Assembly (NCBI RefSeq): GCF_015209965.1
Contig: NZ_MU158693.1
Span: 347,138-411,137 of the forward strand
Direction of reading: 5' to 3'
DNA length: 64,000 bases
DNA from: Sphingobacterium pedocola
GTDB taxonomy: Bacteria > Bacteroidota > Bacteroidia > Sphingobacteriales > Sphingobacteriaceae
The notes beneath the pieces were generated by a model. That model was not told where the DNA came from and made no database searches. It was given only the letters and a program-made list of their open reading frames with translations. Positions 9,674 through 20,160 of the stretch are shown piece by piece; positions within the stretch are counted from its first letter, which is position 1; every line of letters begins with the position of its first letter. A program made the translations under genes and the position numbers.

Positions 9674-10654
9674 TTACTCCCCTACAACCTTCCCAAGTCC
9701 GATACGCTTTTTAGCCACCACGACATGGTCGTATAATACGCCCACATCACTATGTTCTCCATGATGAAATAATGCCGCGTTGAACAAACTCACTTTCAAA
9801 TTTGGTGTAGTTCTGAGCCATAGATTTTCGAACGGACCATATTCTATCCCATCAATCCAAAAACTGATGATACCATCTGCTCCTTCCATCGTTGGCGTAG
9901 CTGTCCCCATATCCAATAACAACTCCACACAGTACCACTTACCTGCCTCTAACCTCGGTGTCGGGTTGTCCACCTTCTCCTTATGTGCTGGATTAGTACA
10001 GTATCTCGATGCTAAAAAACAGGGAAAATGATCTGCCCAACAGGTACCATTCGGGTCAACACAATCCATATACATCCCTCTGTAGTACGTATACAAAAAT
10101 GCTTTACCATTGGTACTTGGGCTATATTCAAAACCAACACCTACCCTATCTGTTCCATCCGGTCTATTACCTGCTACCCCCAAAAGGTCCCTTCGTCCAG
10201 CAGACAGCCCTCCGCCATGGTTTCCCGCTCTAAAATCAAACCCTTCTTCCCACTTGACATACCAACGTGCATATAATTTATCATGTTGGCTTGGCAATAC
10301 TTTGACTACATCCGCATTTCCTCGTCCCGGTGGCACTAAAAGACGCAATACATGATTATCGGGTGTATTGAAAGGTCCAGGATCTTTTAACAACGTAGTT
10401 TTTGGGGGTAAGTTTCCGTCCCAGTCGTCCCACACATTCAAGTGACCATCCTCAAAGCTATTCATGAAAATAATATCTGATGCCGTTAGAGGCGCTAATT
10501 CTTCAGGCTCTGCAGGCGCGTTCGGTTCTTCAGGCTTTGACGGTATTTCTTCCGCAATGTGATCTTCTACCGTTGGCTTTGAGGTTTTATCACAGCTAAT
10601 GCATAAAAAGCATAGTAAAACCCACGTCGAGGTAAATAAATAACGTCTTTTCAT
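9674..10654 (-). CDS. Polysaccharide-lyase-like lipoprotein, copy 3
   Basis: Start at 10654 (MKRRYLFTSTWVLLCFLCIS, lipobox Cys in SCDKTSKP); nine further residues are open upstream but would spoil the signal peptide. It has the same domain order as copies 1 and 2, with FMNSFEDGHLNVWDDWDGN, KLYARWYVKWEEGFDF, NHGGGL, FEYSPSTNGKAFLYTYYRGM and the C-terminal RIGLGKVVGE. It diverges most from the other two in the HGGGL-RPDG region (SAGRRDLLGVAGNRPDG), which may reflect a different substrate preference. It is the copy nearest SusD. Confidence 0.75.
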   Translation of the reverse strand: MKRRYLFTSTWVLLCFLCISCDKTSKPTVEDHIAEEIPSKPEEPNAPAEPEELAPLTASDIIFMNSFEDGHLNVWDDWDGNLPPKTTLLKDPGPFNTPDNHVLRLLVPPGRGNADVVKVLPSQHDKLYARWYVKWEEGFDFRAGNHGGGLSAGRRDLLGVAGNRPDGTDRVGVGFEYSPSTNGKAFLYTYYRGMYMDCVDPNGTCWADHFPCFLASRYCTNPAHKEKVDNPTPRLEAGKWYCVELLLDMGTATPTMEGADGIISFWIDGIEYGPFENLWLRTTPNLKVSLFNAALFHHGEHSDVGVLYDHVVVAKKRIGLGKVVGE

Positions 10655-10866
10655 TCTAATCTTTATTATAATCACAAACATGGCAAGCCCACCCTTCCCA
10701 ATTATCTATCGGTTTAACCATCCAGATGTTCAGAAAGAATAAATAGTTATCGGTAAGATTACGGCGCATCAATTACGCCGCAATCTATATTCGATTTACA
10801 AGTTGTCAGAGTTCAAAACGTATTAGAGCTATGATTATATCATGTTAATGTTATGGGCATATCTGA

Positions 10867-12372
10867 TTAAATACCCTCAGTTGGAAGCATCCCCTGCCTA
10901 GGATGATGAAACGGTAGTCCCGCCTTTTTATCCCACCAGATTCGGCTAGTCAGCAGATTACCACCCTGCATTCTGTTTGATGCTTCGATCACATTTGCTT
11001 CGTTACGCTGATACTCTTCGTCCGGATAGGTCAAGCGCCTTGGTATCTCACCATTGGTGACCCCAAGTGACTCACCTGTCCAAATTCGTGGATAACCCGT
11101 TCTTCTAAACTCTGCATAACTTTCATAATGGTTGTAATAATTACCGATCCACTTCTGATTGATGATCTGCTCTAGTTTCTCTTCCTCTGTTCCTGTCAAT
11201 GTACCGGCAGGAGATGCCAGATAATCGTTGATATCACTAACGGGAACACCGTACTGGGCCATGGACAAGCGGATACCATTCGCAAAATAGGTCTGTGCAT
11301 TTTCATTAGTGACCCCTGCATTCGCGGCTTCGGCACGTAGAAAACTAACTTCAGCTGCATTTAACATTACAATGTCAAACACGGGCTGCAAAAACATATC
11401 CGACATCAGCGATATATTACCTCCCGAGTAACTTCCTGACTCATCCAGTAGCTGTAGGGGTAAGCCCAAATAGTCACCGGTTAATTCTGCTGGCTTAGCA
11501 AAGATAGGCAACCTAGGATCATTCAACTTCCCGAGTAGATCCGTAGTCGTAAAAGAAACACGCATATTTCCGGGAAGTGTGACACTCTTTGTATACAAAG
11601 AGTTTTGATTTTCCTCCACTCCGTCATTCAATGTCTTCACAAACATATTATCAGAATTCGTCAAAATGAGTGGCTCGTACGTCGCCTCATTGATATGCTC
11701 TGCAGCTACCTGCGGCGACGCATAACGAATGCGCATCGCCATGCGCAATCTCAACGAATTTCCTAATTTTTTCCACTTATCGATATTTCCTTGAAAGTAG
11801 AGATCATTGTTGCCCAGTGATTGTTGATCAGGCACCGTCCCCAGCGCTGCAGTAGCCTCTTTCACCTCTTTCAATAAATCATAATAGATGTCTTCCTGCT
11901 TATCATAAAAAGGCTGTAAGATGGTCGTGTTCACACCTAGAGCCGCTTGAAAATAGGGTAAATCACCATAGAGATCCGTTAAGTGTTGGAAAATCATCGC
12001 TTTCAGAATTCGAGCAATCGCGTTTTGATCATTTTTAGCGGGATTGTCCCGTGTCATACGCACTAACTCACTTGCGTTAATGTAGTATTGACGGTAGAAG
12101 TTATTGTGCGGATTTGCCCAGTTATTATTAGAGAATAGATTTCCTCCCGCTGGATTCGTATAATATCCGCTGTAGGATGAAATACGATATTGATGACTAT
12201 GGATTTCAAACGAAAATCGCTTGGCCACATAGGTAAAAATATCTTCTGTCTTCACAAAACTTTGCTGCAACAGAAGGGGGTTCGTGTTGATCTCATCAAA
12301 ACCCTTTGTACAACTAGTCGCCAAAAGGATCATGGCAAGAGCTGACTTCGTTATATATTTATACATTTTCAT
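10867..12372 (-). CDS. SusD/RagB-family outer-membrane lipoprotein
   Basis: 501 residues, signal MKMYKYITKSALAMILLAT followed by the lipid-anchor Cys (SCTKGFDEINTNP). FDEINTNP, ITKSALAM and the TPR-rich N-terminal half (FQHLTDLYGDLPYFQAALG, YDKQEDIYYDLLKEVKEATA) are typical of SusD-like_2 proteins. FLRAEAANAG and KWIGNYYNHYESYAEFRRTG near the C-terminus are the usual conserved blocks. SusD proteins cap the SusC barrel from outside and bind the oligosaccharide during TonB-dependent import. It lies 20 bp downstream of susC and should be co-transcribed. Confidence 0.93.
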   Translation of the reverse strand: MKMYKYITKSALAMILLATSCTKGFDEINTNPLLLQQSFVKTEDIFTYVAKRFSFEIHSHQYRISSYSGYYTNPAGGNLFSNNNWANPHNNFYRQYYINASELVRMTRDNPAKNDQNAIARILKAMIFQHLTDLYGDLPYFQAALGVNTTILQPFYDKQEDIYYDLLKEVKEATAALGTVPDQQSLGNNDLYFQGNIDKWKKLGNSLRLRMAMRIRYASPQVAAEHINEATYEPLILTNSDNMFVKTLNDGVEENQNSLYTKSVTLPGNMRVSFTTTDLLGKLNDPRLPIFAKPAELTGDYLGLPLQLLDESGSYSGGNISLMSDMFLQPVFDIVMLNAAEVSFLRAEAANAGVTNENAQTYFANGIRLSMAQYGVPVSDINDYLASPAGTLTGTEEEKLEQIINQKWIGNYYNHYESYAEFRRTGYPRIWTGESLGVTNGEIPRRLTYPDEEYQRNEANVIEASNRMQGGNLLTSRIWWDKKAGLPFHHPRQGMLPTEGI

Positions 12373-12392
12373 GATCTGTGTATTAGGAATTA

Positions 12393-15300
12393 TTAAAGTG
12401 AAAATGACAGGTTAAAACCAAACGTTCTAGTGACAGGAATACCCGTCATTTCATAGCCTTGTGCTGTAGTGAATGGACCATACGCTCCTTCCGGATTGAT
12501 ACCCATTTCTTTCATTTCAGAATTCTGTTTGATGTAAAACAGATTCCTAGCAACTGCGGATAACTTGAGCGAATTCAGGGTAGAAGTTTTAGGAAAATGC
12601 CGACCGATGTTATATCCAACACGCAACTCTCTAAAAGCAATATAAGAACCATCCAAAACAAAAGCCTCCGCGATTTTATTTGTATTCAAATCACCGTAAT
12701 ACGCCCTTCTACCAATCACAATATCATTTTGAACATACGTCCCATCGCCTTGCTCAATAACGCCCTCGGCAATCAGATTCTCCCCCTTCTCGGTCTGTAC
12801 AGCCGTACCGTATTGATATTGCTGAAATTTAGACATGGAAAACACCTCGCCACCCAAACTCATATCAATTAACGCACCGATACTGAAGCCCTTATAGTAG
12901 AAGTCATTCGATAGACCACCCAAGAAATCCGGCTGAACATTTCCCAATATCGAAGGCTCTGTTTCCGCTAACCAAGTACCATTCTCAGAGACCACTACTT
13001 GTCCAGCTTCATTACGCTTGAATTTGTAGCCCACGATATTACCAAAAGGCTCTCCTGGACGTGCCTCTATGGCGGTTTCACCAGTACTAAACAAATTGAG
13101 GGAATTAATATCAGGATACAAAGACAGCACTTTTGATCTGTTTCGCGAGAAATTCAACGAGACATTCCATCCGTAATCTTTCTGTTGAATCACTTTCCCA
13201 GTGAGCATGACTTCAAAGCCGTGGTTTTTAATCGATCCGGCATTGATTAGCTTATTAGAAAAACCGGTTGATGACGGGATACTGACATTCATGATCTGAT
13301 TTCGTGCAACCGCATTGTAGTAGGTAAAATCTATCCCCAAACGATTATTAAAAAACTGAAGATCCGTACCCGCTTCAATAGAGGTCGTCAATTCATTTTT
13401 CAGATCTACAGCTGGAATATTGTTGCCAATAAAAGCCTGTCTGATAGAGCCATACCCCACACCTGCTTGCGTGTAACCGATCATGGTACGATAAGGAGCA
13501 GTATCTTTACCCGCCTGTGCGACAGAAAAACGCACTTTACCAAAATTTAAGATATCTCTAGGAAGATTAAACGCCTCTGTAAATACAAAACTCGTACTGA
13601 CAGAAGGGTAGAAAAACGATCGGTGACCTGCCGCTAAAGTCGATGACCAGTCATTCCTACCGGTGATATCCATAAAAAGATAGTCGTCGTAAGCCAATTG
13701 TCCTGTAAAGAACACCGAGTTCATTCGGCGTTTATTGGGAGCATTAGTAGCTACGACGATGCCCGCATTAACAATATTATACCAGTGATCAACATTCAGT
13801 CGATTACCTTTCAATGTTGTCGTCGTTAGTTCGCGGTCACGGCGGCTAGCTCCTAGAGATGCAGAGCCCGACAACTTGCCGAACAAGTTCCCGTCAGCAG
13901 TCAACATCGCATCAAAGTTTTGTTCATTCATGCGCAAGCGGTCATTATTTACCTGTCCTCTCCTCAAGTTCCCTTCTCCTCCGGTAGGTGTATTGACGCC
14001 TATCCTGGAATCTCTATTTTCTACATAGAAATCAGTACCTCCTCTGGCTTGTAAACTCAACCAGTCGGTAAATTTGTACCGCAATGTTAGGTATCCGTTC
14101 ACACGGTCACGTGAATCGGTCGCGATAAACTCATTGGCCACCCAATAAGGGTTAAACGGACGACCATCCGCCCAGTTTTCAGCCATACCTAGATCATTTT
14201 TATACATCTGTAGCATCTCATCGCTCAAGAAAGCCGGATACCGCTGTAGTGACATTCCCACCGTATTTATGTTTGAACCGAACCCAGGGCGATTATAGCC
14301 ACCCGACTTCGTGTACGTCACACGAGACTCCACAGTCAACTTGGACGTCGCTTTGTATTCTCCCGCAGTAGAAATGGTCTGCCGATCGAATTCGGAATTC
14401 GGAAAGATCCCCTTATTCCGCAAGTCACTTACCGAGGCACGAAAACGGAGTTTCTCTGTTCCGCCCGATATCGCTAACGAATTGGTGTACGTAGAACCAG
14501 TTTTGTAGAACTTCGCCACTTCATCTCTTCCTTGCGGATTCATCGGGAAGACACCCAACATAGGCCATAACTGCACAGAAATTAACTGTCCTTCCATCTT
14601 AGGACCCCACATCGAGTCAAACGAAGTACCCATCTCATAATATTCGGTACCGTCATCTTGTGTTTTAAGTGTCCAACCCGCTACGTCCAATGACTCTGTC
14701 CAACCCGGTCCATACACATTCTGACGTCTAGGTGTGACCAACGCATCTTCGTACGTCGCATTTGAATTAAACTCTATTTTTGGTTTAGCACCCGCGCTTC
14801 CCTTTTTCGTGGTAATCAATATAACACCATTGGCACCACGCGCACCATAAAGCGATGCACCATTAGGTCCCTTGAGCACGGTCATGCTCTCAATATCATC
14901 AGGACTGATACCGCCGATCCCATCGCCATAATCCCGCCCCTGCCCTACCGGGTTGTCGAGTGCCGGAGCGCCCACATTATCATTATCCATAGGAACCCCA
15001 TCAATAACATACAGAGGTTGATTGTTTCCCTGAAAGGACGAAGCCCCCCTTATATTGACATAAGAAGATCCACCAGGGCCTGTCGCTGGTGTACTTACAA
15101 AAACCCCTGCGACCTTCCCTTTCAACGAATTGGCTACGTTGATCTCTCTAGCTTCGGTCAACTCACTTCCTTGAATAGTTTGGGTCGAATAACCTAATGC
15201 TTTTTTGTCGCGTTCCACACCGAATGCGGTAACAACAACTTCTTGCAATGCCGAATTTTCATCGTACAACTGGACATTAATGACCGATCGTCCATTGACC

Positions 15301-15569
15301 GGTTCAGAAACAGAGCGCATTCCTACATACGTAAAAACAAGTGACCCCACACCCTCGGGAACACTTATCCGGTATGCACCCTGATCATCTGTAACAGTCG
15401 AACTAGTGGAACCCCTCAACTGCACAGAAACACCTTTTATCGGCTTTCCATCTAAAACAGCCGACACAGTACCGGAAACAAGCTGTTGTGCCTGCACACA
15501 GACTCCGGAATACAGAACCATCACGCAGAGCGCAATAAATAATTTTTTGGTAAATTCTCTCTTCATCAT
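12393..15569 (-). CDS. SusC/RagA-family TonB-linked outer-membrane transporter
   Basis: 1058 residues. A signal peptide (KKLFIALCVMVLYSGVCVQA) is followed by a carboxypeptidase-regulatory-like domain (about 30-110, VSGTVSAVLDGKPIKGVSVQ), a TonB-box-like segment (ALQEVVVTAFGVERDKKALG), the plug (NVANSLKGKVAGV, NQPLYVIDGVPMDN, DDIESMTVLKGPNGASLYGA) and a long beta-barrel ending in the aromatic-terminal FGFNLSFSL. This is the full length of the family. It imports large oligosaccharides together with SusD using TonB energy. About 165 bp of AT-rich DNA precede it. No anti-sigma-type (FecA-like STN) domain is seen, so regulation probably comes from elsewhere. Confidence 0.95.
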   Translation of the reverse strand: MMKREFTKKLFIALCVMVLYSGVCVQAQQLVSGTVSAVLDGKPIKGVSVQLRGSTSSTVTDDQGAYRISVPEGVGSLVFTYVGMRSVSEPVNGRSVINVQLYDENSALQEVVVTAFGVERDKKALGYSTQTIQGSELTEAREINVANSLKGKVAGVFVSTPATGPGGSSYVNIRGASSFQGNNQPLYVIDGVPMDNDNVGAPALDNPVGQGRDYGDGIGGISPDDIESMTVLKGPNGASLYGARGANGVILITTKKGSAGAKPKIEFNSNATYEDALVTPRRQNVYGPGWTESLDVAGWTLKTQDDGTEYYEMGTSFDSMWGPKMEGQLISVQLWPMLGVFPMNPQGRDEVAKFYKTGSTYTNSLAISGGTEKLRFRASVSDLRNKGIFPNSEFDRQTISTAGEYKATSKLTVESRVTYTKSGGYNRPGFGSNINTVGMSLQRYPAFLSDEMLQMYKNDLGMAENWADGRPFNPYWVANEFIATDSRDRVNGYLTLRYKFTDWLSLQARGGTDFYVENRDSRIGVNTPTGGEGNLRRGQVNNDRLRMNEQNFDAMLTADGNLFGKLSGSASLGASRRDRELTTTTLKGNRLNVDHWYNIVNAGIVVATNAPNKRRMNSVFFTGQLAYDDYLFMDITGRNDWSSTLAAGHRSFFYPSVSTSFVFTEAFNLPRDILNFGKVRFSVAQAGKDTAPYRTMIGYTQAGVGYGSIRQAFIGNNIPAVDLKNELTTSIEAGTDLQFFNNRLGIDFTYYNAVARNQIMNVSIPSSTGFSNKLINAGSIKNHGFEVMLTGKVIQQKDYGWNVSLNFSRNRSKVLSLYPDINSLNLFSTGETAIEARPGEPFGNIVGYKFKRNEAGQVVVSENGTWLAETEPSILGNVQPDFLGGLSNDFYYKGFSIGALIDMSLGGEVFSMSKFQQYQYGTAVQTEKGENLIAEGVIEQGDGTYVQNDIVIGRRAYYGDLNTNKIAEAFVLDGSYIAFRELRVGYNIGRHFPKTSTLNSLKLSAVARNLFYIKQNSEMKEMGINPEGAYGPFTTAQGYEMTGIPVTRTFGFNLSFSL

Positions 15570-15736
15570 TTTTTAGTAAATTGGGTTAAAAAGGAAAAAA
15601 AAACAACAATCAACATATCCCTTTCAATATAATTGCTTTATCAGGACGCAAAATACAAAAAGAAAGGTAAAGAACAAAATAAAATTAAAAAATTTTTATA
15701 AAACCTAATTAAAAATGAAAAATAAGATATTAACAA

Positions 15737-16660
15737 TCAAAAAGAATAGCTTTCAAAAATAAAAGGAATCAATGAACGATCAAAACCTTCTCCATACACC
15801 AAGAATCGATACGAAAGAACAAGACCGGAATTAGGAATCAAAAAAGGTTTCCTCCCGGGAAAAACAGGATTTTGCATACTTTTAAAGCTTCTCAAGATCC
15901 ATTCCCCCTTATGATCCGGTCCTTTAGGATCCACCATTACCGCAACACCCCCCTCGTCACTTCCATTAATAAGCTTTCGAAAATCCATCCAGTCGCCAGT
16001 GACTACAGGCGTTTCCTTAGGCTCAACGTAGCCCTTCTCGGAAAAAAAGCGAAGCTGGTCAGCGTCTTTTAAACGAAGAGAAAGTCCACCATACCCTTTT
16101 TCATTATCCGCCCCCCCGACACCAACCCCCTCCATCGTAGGCTTAATTTGCAGTCGTAAATCGACCATCCGATAACCTTTTTCCTGAGGATAAACCGTAA
16201 TCTCCGTGTATTCCTTTACGATTCTTGTCTTCCCTCTTTTTCCTTTAAGCAACACAAGCCAATCAACTTGCGAAGACAAGGATAGCGTATCCTTTATTTT
16301 TCGCACCTTAACCTTTCGTACGTCCCACGAAATATCCTCACATATCCAGCCATTTGCCACCTGTACCCCCTCCAACAATATTTGGTGCCATGCCCAATAA
16401 ACGCCATGTTGATAAGGGTGATCTGAAGGTGAAGACTCCGTCAAAGCTTTTCCATCATACCCAAATAAAGGATGGATGTATCCCGCTCTTTTATACGCAC
16501 CAGTATCAGGAGCTGTCCGATAAAAAAGTACCGGACGATCCTGCTCGGTAATCAAAAATCCTTCAGGCTGCTTTACAACAGAAAGCCCTTGTCCATACGC
16601 GACCAAGGTCGATCCGCACAAAAGCAGCGGCAGAAACCAGCTTTTAAGAATATCGACCAT
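15737..16660 (-). CDS. Secreted PmoA/DUF6807-family protein
   Basis: Start set at 16660 (MVDILKSWFLPLLLCGSTLV, a signal peptide ending AYGQ), where the ATG overlaps the upstream stop as TAATG; an in-frame ATG at 16672 is the alternative. About 307 residues. YIHPLFGYDGKALTESSPSD, HPYQHGVYWAWHQI and FEKGYV-like blocks belong to the family annotated as methane-oxygenase PmoA-like (DUF6807). The name is historical; in Bacteroidota it occurs in sugar loci next to Gfo/Idh/MocA proteins, as here. Translational coupling to the oxidoreductase suggests they act together on a sugar derivative in the periplasm. The reaction is unknown. Confidence 0.8.
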   Translation of the reverse strand: MVDILKSWFLPLLLCGSTLVAYGQGLSVVKQPEGFLITEQDRPVLFYRTAPDTGAYKRAGYIHPLFGYDGKALTESSPSDHPYQHGVYWAWHQILLEGVQVANGWICEDISWDVRKVKVRKIKDTLSLSSQVDWLVLLKGKRGKTRIVKEYTEITVYPQEKGYRMVDLRLQIKPTMEGVGVGGADNEKGYGGLSLRLKDADQLRFFSEKGYVEPKETPVVTGDWMDFRKLINGSDEGGVAVMVDPKGPDHKGEWILRSFKSMQNPVFPGRKPFLIPNSGLVLSYRFLVYGEGFDRSLIPFIFESYSF

Positions 16661-17853
16661 TATAACCCCCAAGTTTGCCCGGTACGCGATACTATGGACT
16701 GGTTCGCCTTATGCACAGCGATAGCTGAATTTTTACCTGTTACTACGTCCGAAAATGGCTTTTTCCCATCCCAAATACAGGCCAAAAAATCCAACAGTGC
16801 AAACACGGTTGGATCCGCATTCACATCATGAAGATCTTCAAAATTCACCGGAACAGGTTCACCTTGTCCCCAAGACTGCACAGTAGCCCCTGTCACACCA
16901 TCAACCACACCAAGCTCTCTTTCTTTTTCTTCAGGATACAAATACGCTTTATTTTGCTGTATCTCCACCGTTGCATTGGATCCCAGCACCCGCAAAGAAT
17001 ACCCTTTATAAGCATTACTTAAAATAGAACTCACGCTAGCTTTTATACCGCCCGGAAATTCAAATAACGCCCTGACATTATCCCAAGTTTCTCTACCATC
17101 CTTCCAATAATCAATCCCCCCAACCCCGCTCACGAACACCGGATTAGCACCCCCGAACCATTGAAGCACATCTATCTGATGTGAACAAAGCTCGGCCATT
17201 AGACCTCCAGAATACTCCTTGTACATCCTCCAGTTTACCTGCCGCTCCAACGAAGGGTCAGCCACTGGGTTTCGCCAATCTGAATTGCGATGGTACTGAC
17301 ACTCATACTGAAGAACATCTCCTAGCCATCCCGCATCAATCAGCTCTTTCACTCGACGATACAAACCATAATACCGGTATTGGTAACCAACTTGAAACAC
17401 AAGCTCTGGATGCTCCAGCACTTTTTTTTCTAACGCAATGGCCTGCGGAATATCATACGTCATCGTCTTTTCGACATAAACATGCTTTCCTGCCTCAATG
17501 GCATCCACGGCCATGCGATAATGCTCGTGCAAAGGGGTAGCAATAATAACAGCTTCCACACGCTTATCCTCTAATAGCTGTCTGTAATCTGAATAAGCGG
17601 CAGCCTTACTGCCAGCATGCGCCAACCCTTTTTCCAAATTTTTCGGGAGCACATCGTTGCATGCCACGACCTCCAAACCTTCCAAACGGCGTATGATATT
17701 CGCCATCCCGGCCCCTCGATTGCCCGTACCGATGATACCAACACCTAGCTTTTTCTCCCCACGAGGATAAGCTGGCAGTATTTGAGGAATCCCCATCATT
17801 GAGGCTCCAGCCAAAGTCACTGCCCCGTTTAACAAAAATGTTCTTCTATTCAT
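16660..17853 (-). CDS. Gfo/Idh/MocA-family oxidoreductase with Tat-type signal
   Basis: 397 residues. MNRRTFLLNGAVTLAGASMM carries a twin-arginine motif, so it is probably exported folded with its NAD(P) cofactor. The Rossmann motif is GVGIIGTGNRGAGMANIIRR; EAVIIATPLHEHYRMAVDAI and GKHVYVEKTMTYDIPQA (the EKP-like motif with Lys, here EKT) follow, then the Gfo/Idh C-terminal domain with MAELCSHQIDVLQWFGG. The family oxidises or reduces sugar carbons and includes NAD-dependent glycosidases. It overlaps the next gene and follows two beta-helix proteins, which suggests that products of extracellular glycan cleavage are modified here. The exact substrate is not readable. Confidence 0.88.
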   Translation of the reverse strand: MNRRTFLLNGAVTLAGASMMGIPQILPAYPRGEKKLGVGIIGTGNRGAGMANIIRRLEGLEVVACNDVLPKNLEKGLAHAGSKAAAYSDYRQLLEDKRVEAVIIATPLHEHYRMAVDAIEAGKHVYVEKTMTYDIPQAIALEKKVLEHPELVFQVGYQYRYYGLYRRVKELIDAGWLGDVLQYECQYHRNSDWRNPVADPSLERQVNWRMYKEYSGGLMAELCSHQIDVLQWFGGANPVFVSGVGGIDYWKDGRETWDNVRALFEFPGGIKASVSSILSNAYKGYSLRVLGSNATVEIQQNKAYLYPEEKERELGVVDGVTGATVQSWGQGEPVPVNFEDLHDVNADPTVFALLDFLACIWDGKKPFSDVVTGKNSAIAVHKANQSIVSRTGQTWGL

Positions 17854-17961
17854 ATTCGCATCAGATTTTATATCTATATAATTATTTCATCAGGTTGTAT
17901 CGCTCGATCAATCGTTTTGTACGTCATACCAAGACCACTTGACATAGCTTCTTTCACGTAA

Positions 17962-20160
17962 TCAATCCAGACTAAAAACAACCTTCGTATCCTTATCCAA
18001 TTCCACAAGCCTTTCTTTCTTTCCAACACGAACTCTAAAAGGCGAAAAAACCTCTTTAATCTCATTATTAACCGCACAAGCTAACAACTCGGTCAGCACT
18101 TTTCCATCCTTCGCCACCCCACTGAAGACGCGCTGTCCCTTACGATCAAACATCTCTACCAAACGGGTTTTAATCTTCTTACGTTTAGATGAAACCAACT
18201 CCAACTCCAAGGTCCAAAGAACACGGTAACTTGTCTCGGCACTACCTTCTCGCGCAATACGGAACGGCATACCGTCCACTTGCGTGGATCGAAACGAAAT
18301 GGAAGTAGCCGGGCGGCTCCCGTACTGATACCCTAATCGCACTGACGCGAAGTCGGGTACCGAGTCAGTAATTCTCGAAATCCGGTTTCGCGACAAGTCG
18401 ATGTTGGACGCCCCGTCATAGACGGTGGCCACCCAGATTGGGGTGGCATTAGCCCTAATTCGATTATCGTACAACAGCCCTTCGTTCGCGTTGCCAATGT
18501 AAAATGCATAGGCTTGGGTATTCGAGGTAGAATCCTCCAGCACCACGGAGATGTCATTGTCAAAAACCTCATTACCCCCGGCGCTCGCGCTGTAGAAGAT
18601 GGCGGTGGCCAGAGGCACGTAATTCGGATATTCCGGGAAGGCCTTGCCGATGATCTCAAACGTATTGCCATAGATTTTATTTCCGATCGCTCCCTTGGGG
18701 TCGCCCGTCTTTGCGCCGTAGTCTGAAATCCGTATCCCGTTCGTACTGTAATCTAGGTTGTATTCACACGATGGTGGGGCAGCCGTGATGCGGAAGAAGT
18801 TGTTGTACACTTCTACGCCCTTGCGCCGATAAATACCAATGCCCGATCCGATTTCGGGCTCAAACCGATTGTTAAAAACCCTTGTGCTGTCGCCCGACGG
18901 CGACAGGCTGTAATGATTGGTTACGGTTTGTCTGTTTACAAACAAATTGTCGTGGATCACCGACTTGATCCCCTTTACCGTCAGACACCCCTGCCCACCA
19001 TAAAAGGTGCTATACGACACCTCAGACGGACGTTCGCCTCGCAAGTTGACCGCCATAAATTGATTTCCGTGGCGGTTGATCACAAATGGACTCTGGATAT
19101 CAAACTTACAATGCCGGATGGAGCCGTACAACCCTTCAACAGCGACTGTGCTTATCCCTGCCGATTCAAACTCTACCTGCTCCAACACAAGCCTAACATC
19201 GTCCGCTGTAGACTGCACACCGGCAGACAGGACGCCTACCGCCGCATTCTTTATACGTCCGTTTCGAATCGTCACTGTGCCTTCTCCGGTCACTTGCTTC
19301 ATTCCCGACGTCGAGGCGTCGGCGGAGAAGACCTTTGCGTGGTCAAAAAAAGCGCCAAATCTACCTTCGAATAAATGACCATAGTGCCCATACCTTTCTA
19401 CTCGACCTACAATCCCCACGCCCACGTCAAACGCTGGCCGAATATCGATCTCATCCACCAAACAATCGGTTTCCGCCCTTACGCGTACCCGATATTTGCC
19501 AGCAGGCAATCCCTGCAGATGCGCCATAACAAAACCACCACCCAACCGGGGTGATTGGTTTATAGTTGGGCAGCTCAATGCAGCAGAGTCTGCATATTCC
19601 GTTAAACAACGAATCGATTTACCCTGTTCATCTTCCACGAATACGCTAACCCGCATTTCGTTGTTCATATCGCCCTTCATATCTTCATAATAGTAACCCG
19701 TCACACCACACATGGCGTAGTAAGACCGGTCAGCCACCGGAAGCTCCATGTACGAAGACACTATTTCGTCACCCGCTTTCAGGCTCATTAGTTTTTCGCC
19801 AACAAAGACATGCACATCCTTAGTATTTACTACCTTCGCGCCTGGGGCGCTAGATAGCCCCCAACCGGTTATCCCCTGTTCGAAACCACCGTTAAGCAGG
19901 TTGTTGTAACCTCCATCGGCATAGTACACGGTAAATCCATTGAGGTCCAGTGTCACGTCCTTACCCAGAAAAAGGCCGCTGTGGTCACTGTGGATATCTT
20001 TTGTCAATCGGTAAGTGACTCCGGGCTCGACATAAAACCCTGGACCAGATACCAGTACCACACGCTCATTACCAACACCTTCCTGAGCAGCAACCCCACA
20101 CCAACCTCCAAAAAATAAGACTAAAAGCCCTACATTAATTGCACAAACACTGATTCTCAT
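17962..20160 (-). CDS. Secreted right-handed parallel beta-helix protein, copy A
   Basis: 732 residues with a signal peptide (VCAINVGLLVLFFGGWCGVA, AQ). GLFLGKDVTLDLNGFTVYYA near residue 70 and later VYNNFFRITAAPPSC, IRISDYG, GNKIYGNTFEI and SNIDLSRNRISRI are coils of a pectate-lyase-like beta-helix (beta-helix/NosD/PL6-type). An inserted domain (about 90-250, including CLVDEIDIRPAFDVGVGIVG) resembles a carbohydrate-binding sandwich. It is a full-length paralogue of the gene at 20157, overlaps it by 4 bp (ATGA) and must be translationally coupled. Probable polysaccharide lyase or hydrolase; catalytic residues cannot be assigned with confidence. Confidence 0.8.
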   Translation of the reverse strand: MRISVCAINVGLLVLFFGGWCGVAAQEGVGNERVVLVSGPGFYVEPGVTYRLTKDIHSDHSGLFLGKDVTLDLNGFTVYYADGGYNNLLNGGFEQGITGWGLSSAPGAKVVNTKDVHVFVGEKLMSLKAGDEIVSSYMELPVADRSYYAMCGVTGYYYEDMKGDMNNEMRVSVFVEDEQGKSIRCLTEYADSAALSCPTINQSPRLGGGFVMAHLQGLPAGKYRVRVRAETDCLVDEIDIRPAFDVGVGIVGRVERYGHYGHLFEGRFGAFFDHAKVFSADASTSGMKQVTGEGTVTIRNGRIKNAAVGVLSAGVQSTADDVRLVLEQVEFESAGISTVAVEGLYGSIRHCKFDIQSPFVINRHGNQFMAVNLRGERPSEVSYSTFYGGQGCLTVKGIKSVIHDNLFVNRQTVTNHYSLSPSGDSTRVFNNRFEPEIGSGIGIYRRKGVEVYNNFFRITAAPPSCEYNLDYSTNGIRISDYGAKTGDPKGAIGNKIYGNTFEIIGKAFPEYPNYVPLATAIFYSASAGGNEVFDNDISVVLEDSTSNTQAYAFYIGNANEGLLYDNRIRANATPIWVATVYDGASNIDLSRNRISRITDSVPDFASVRLGYQYGSRPATSISFRSTQVDGMPFRIAREGSAETSYRVLWTLELELVSSKRKKIKTRLVEMFDRKGQRVFSGVAKDGKVLTELLACAVNNEIKEVFSPFRVRVGKKERLVELDKDTKVVFSLD

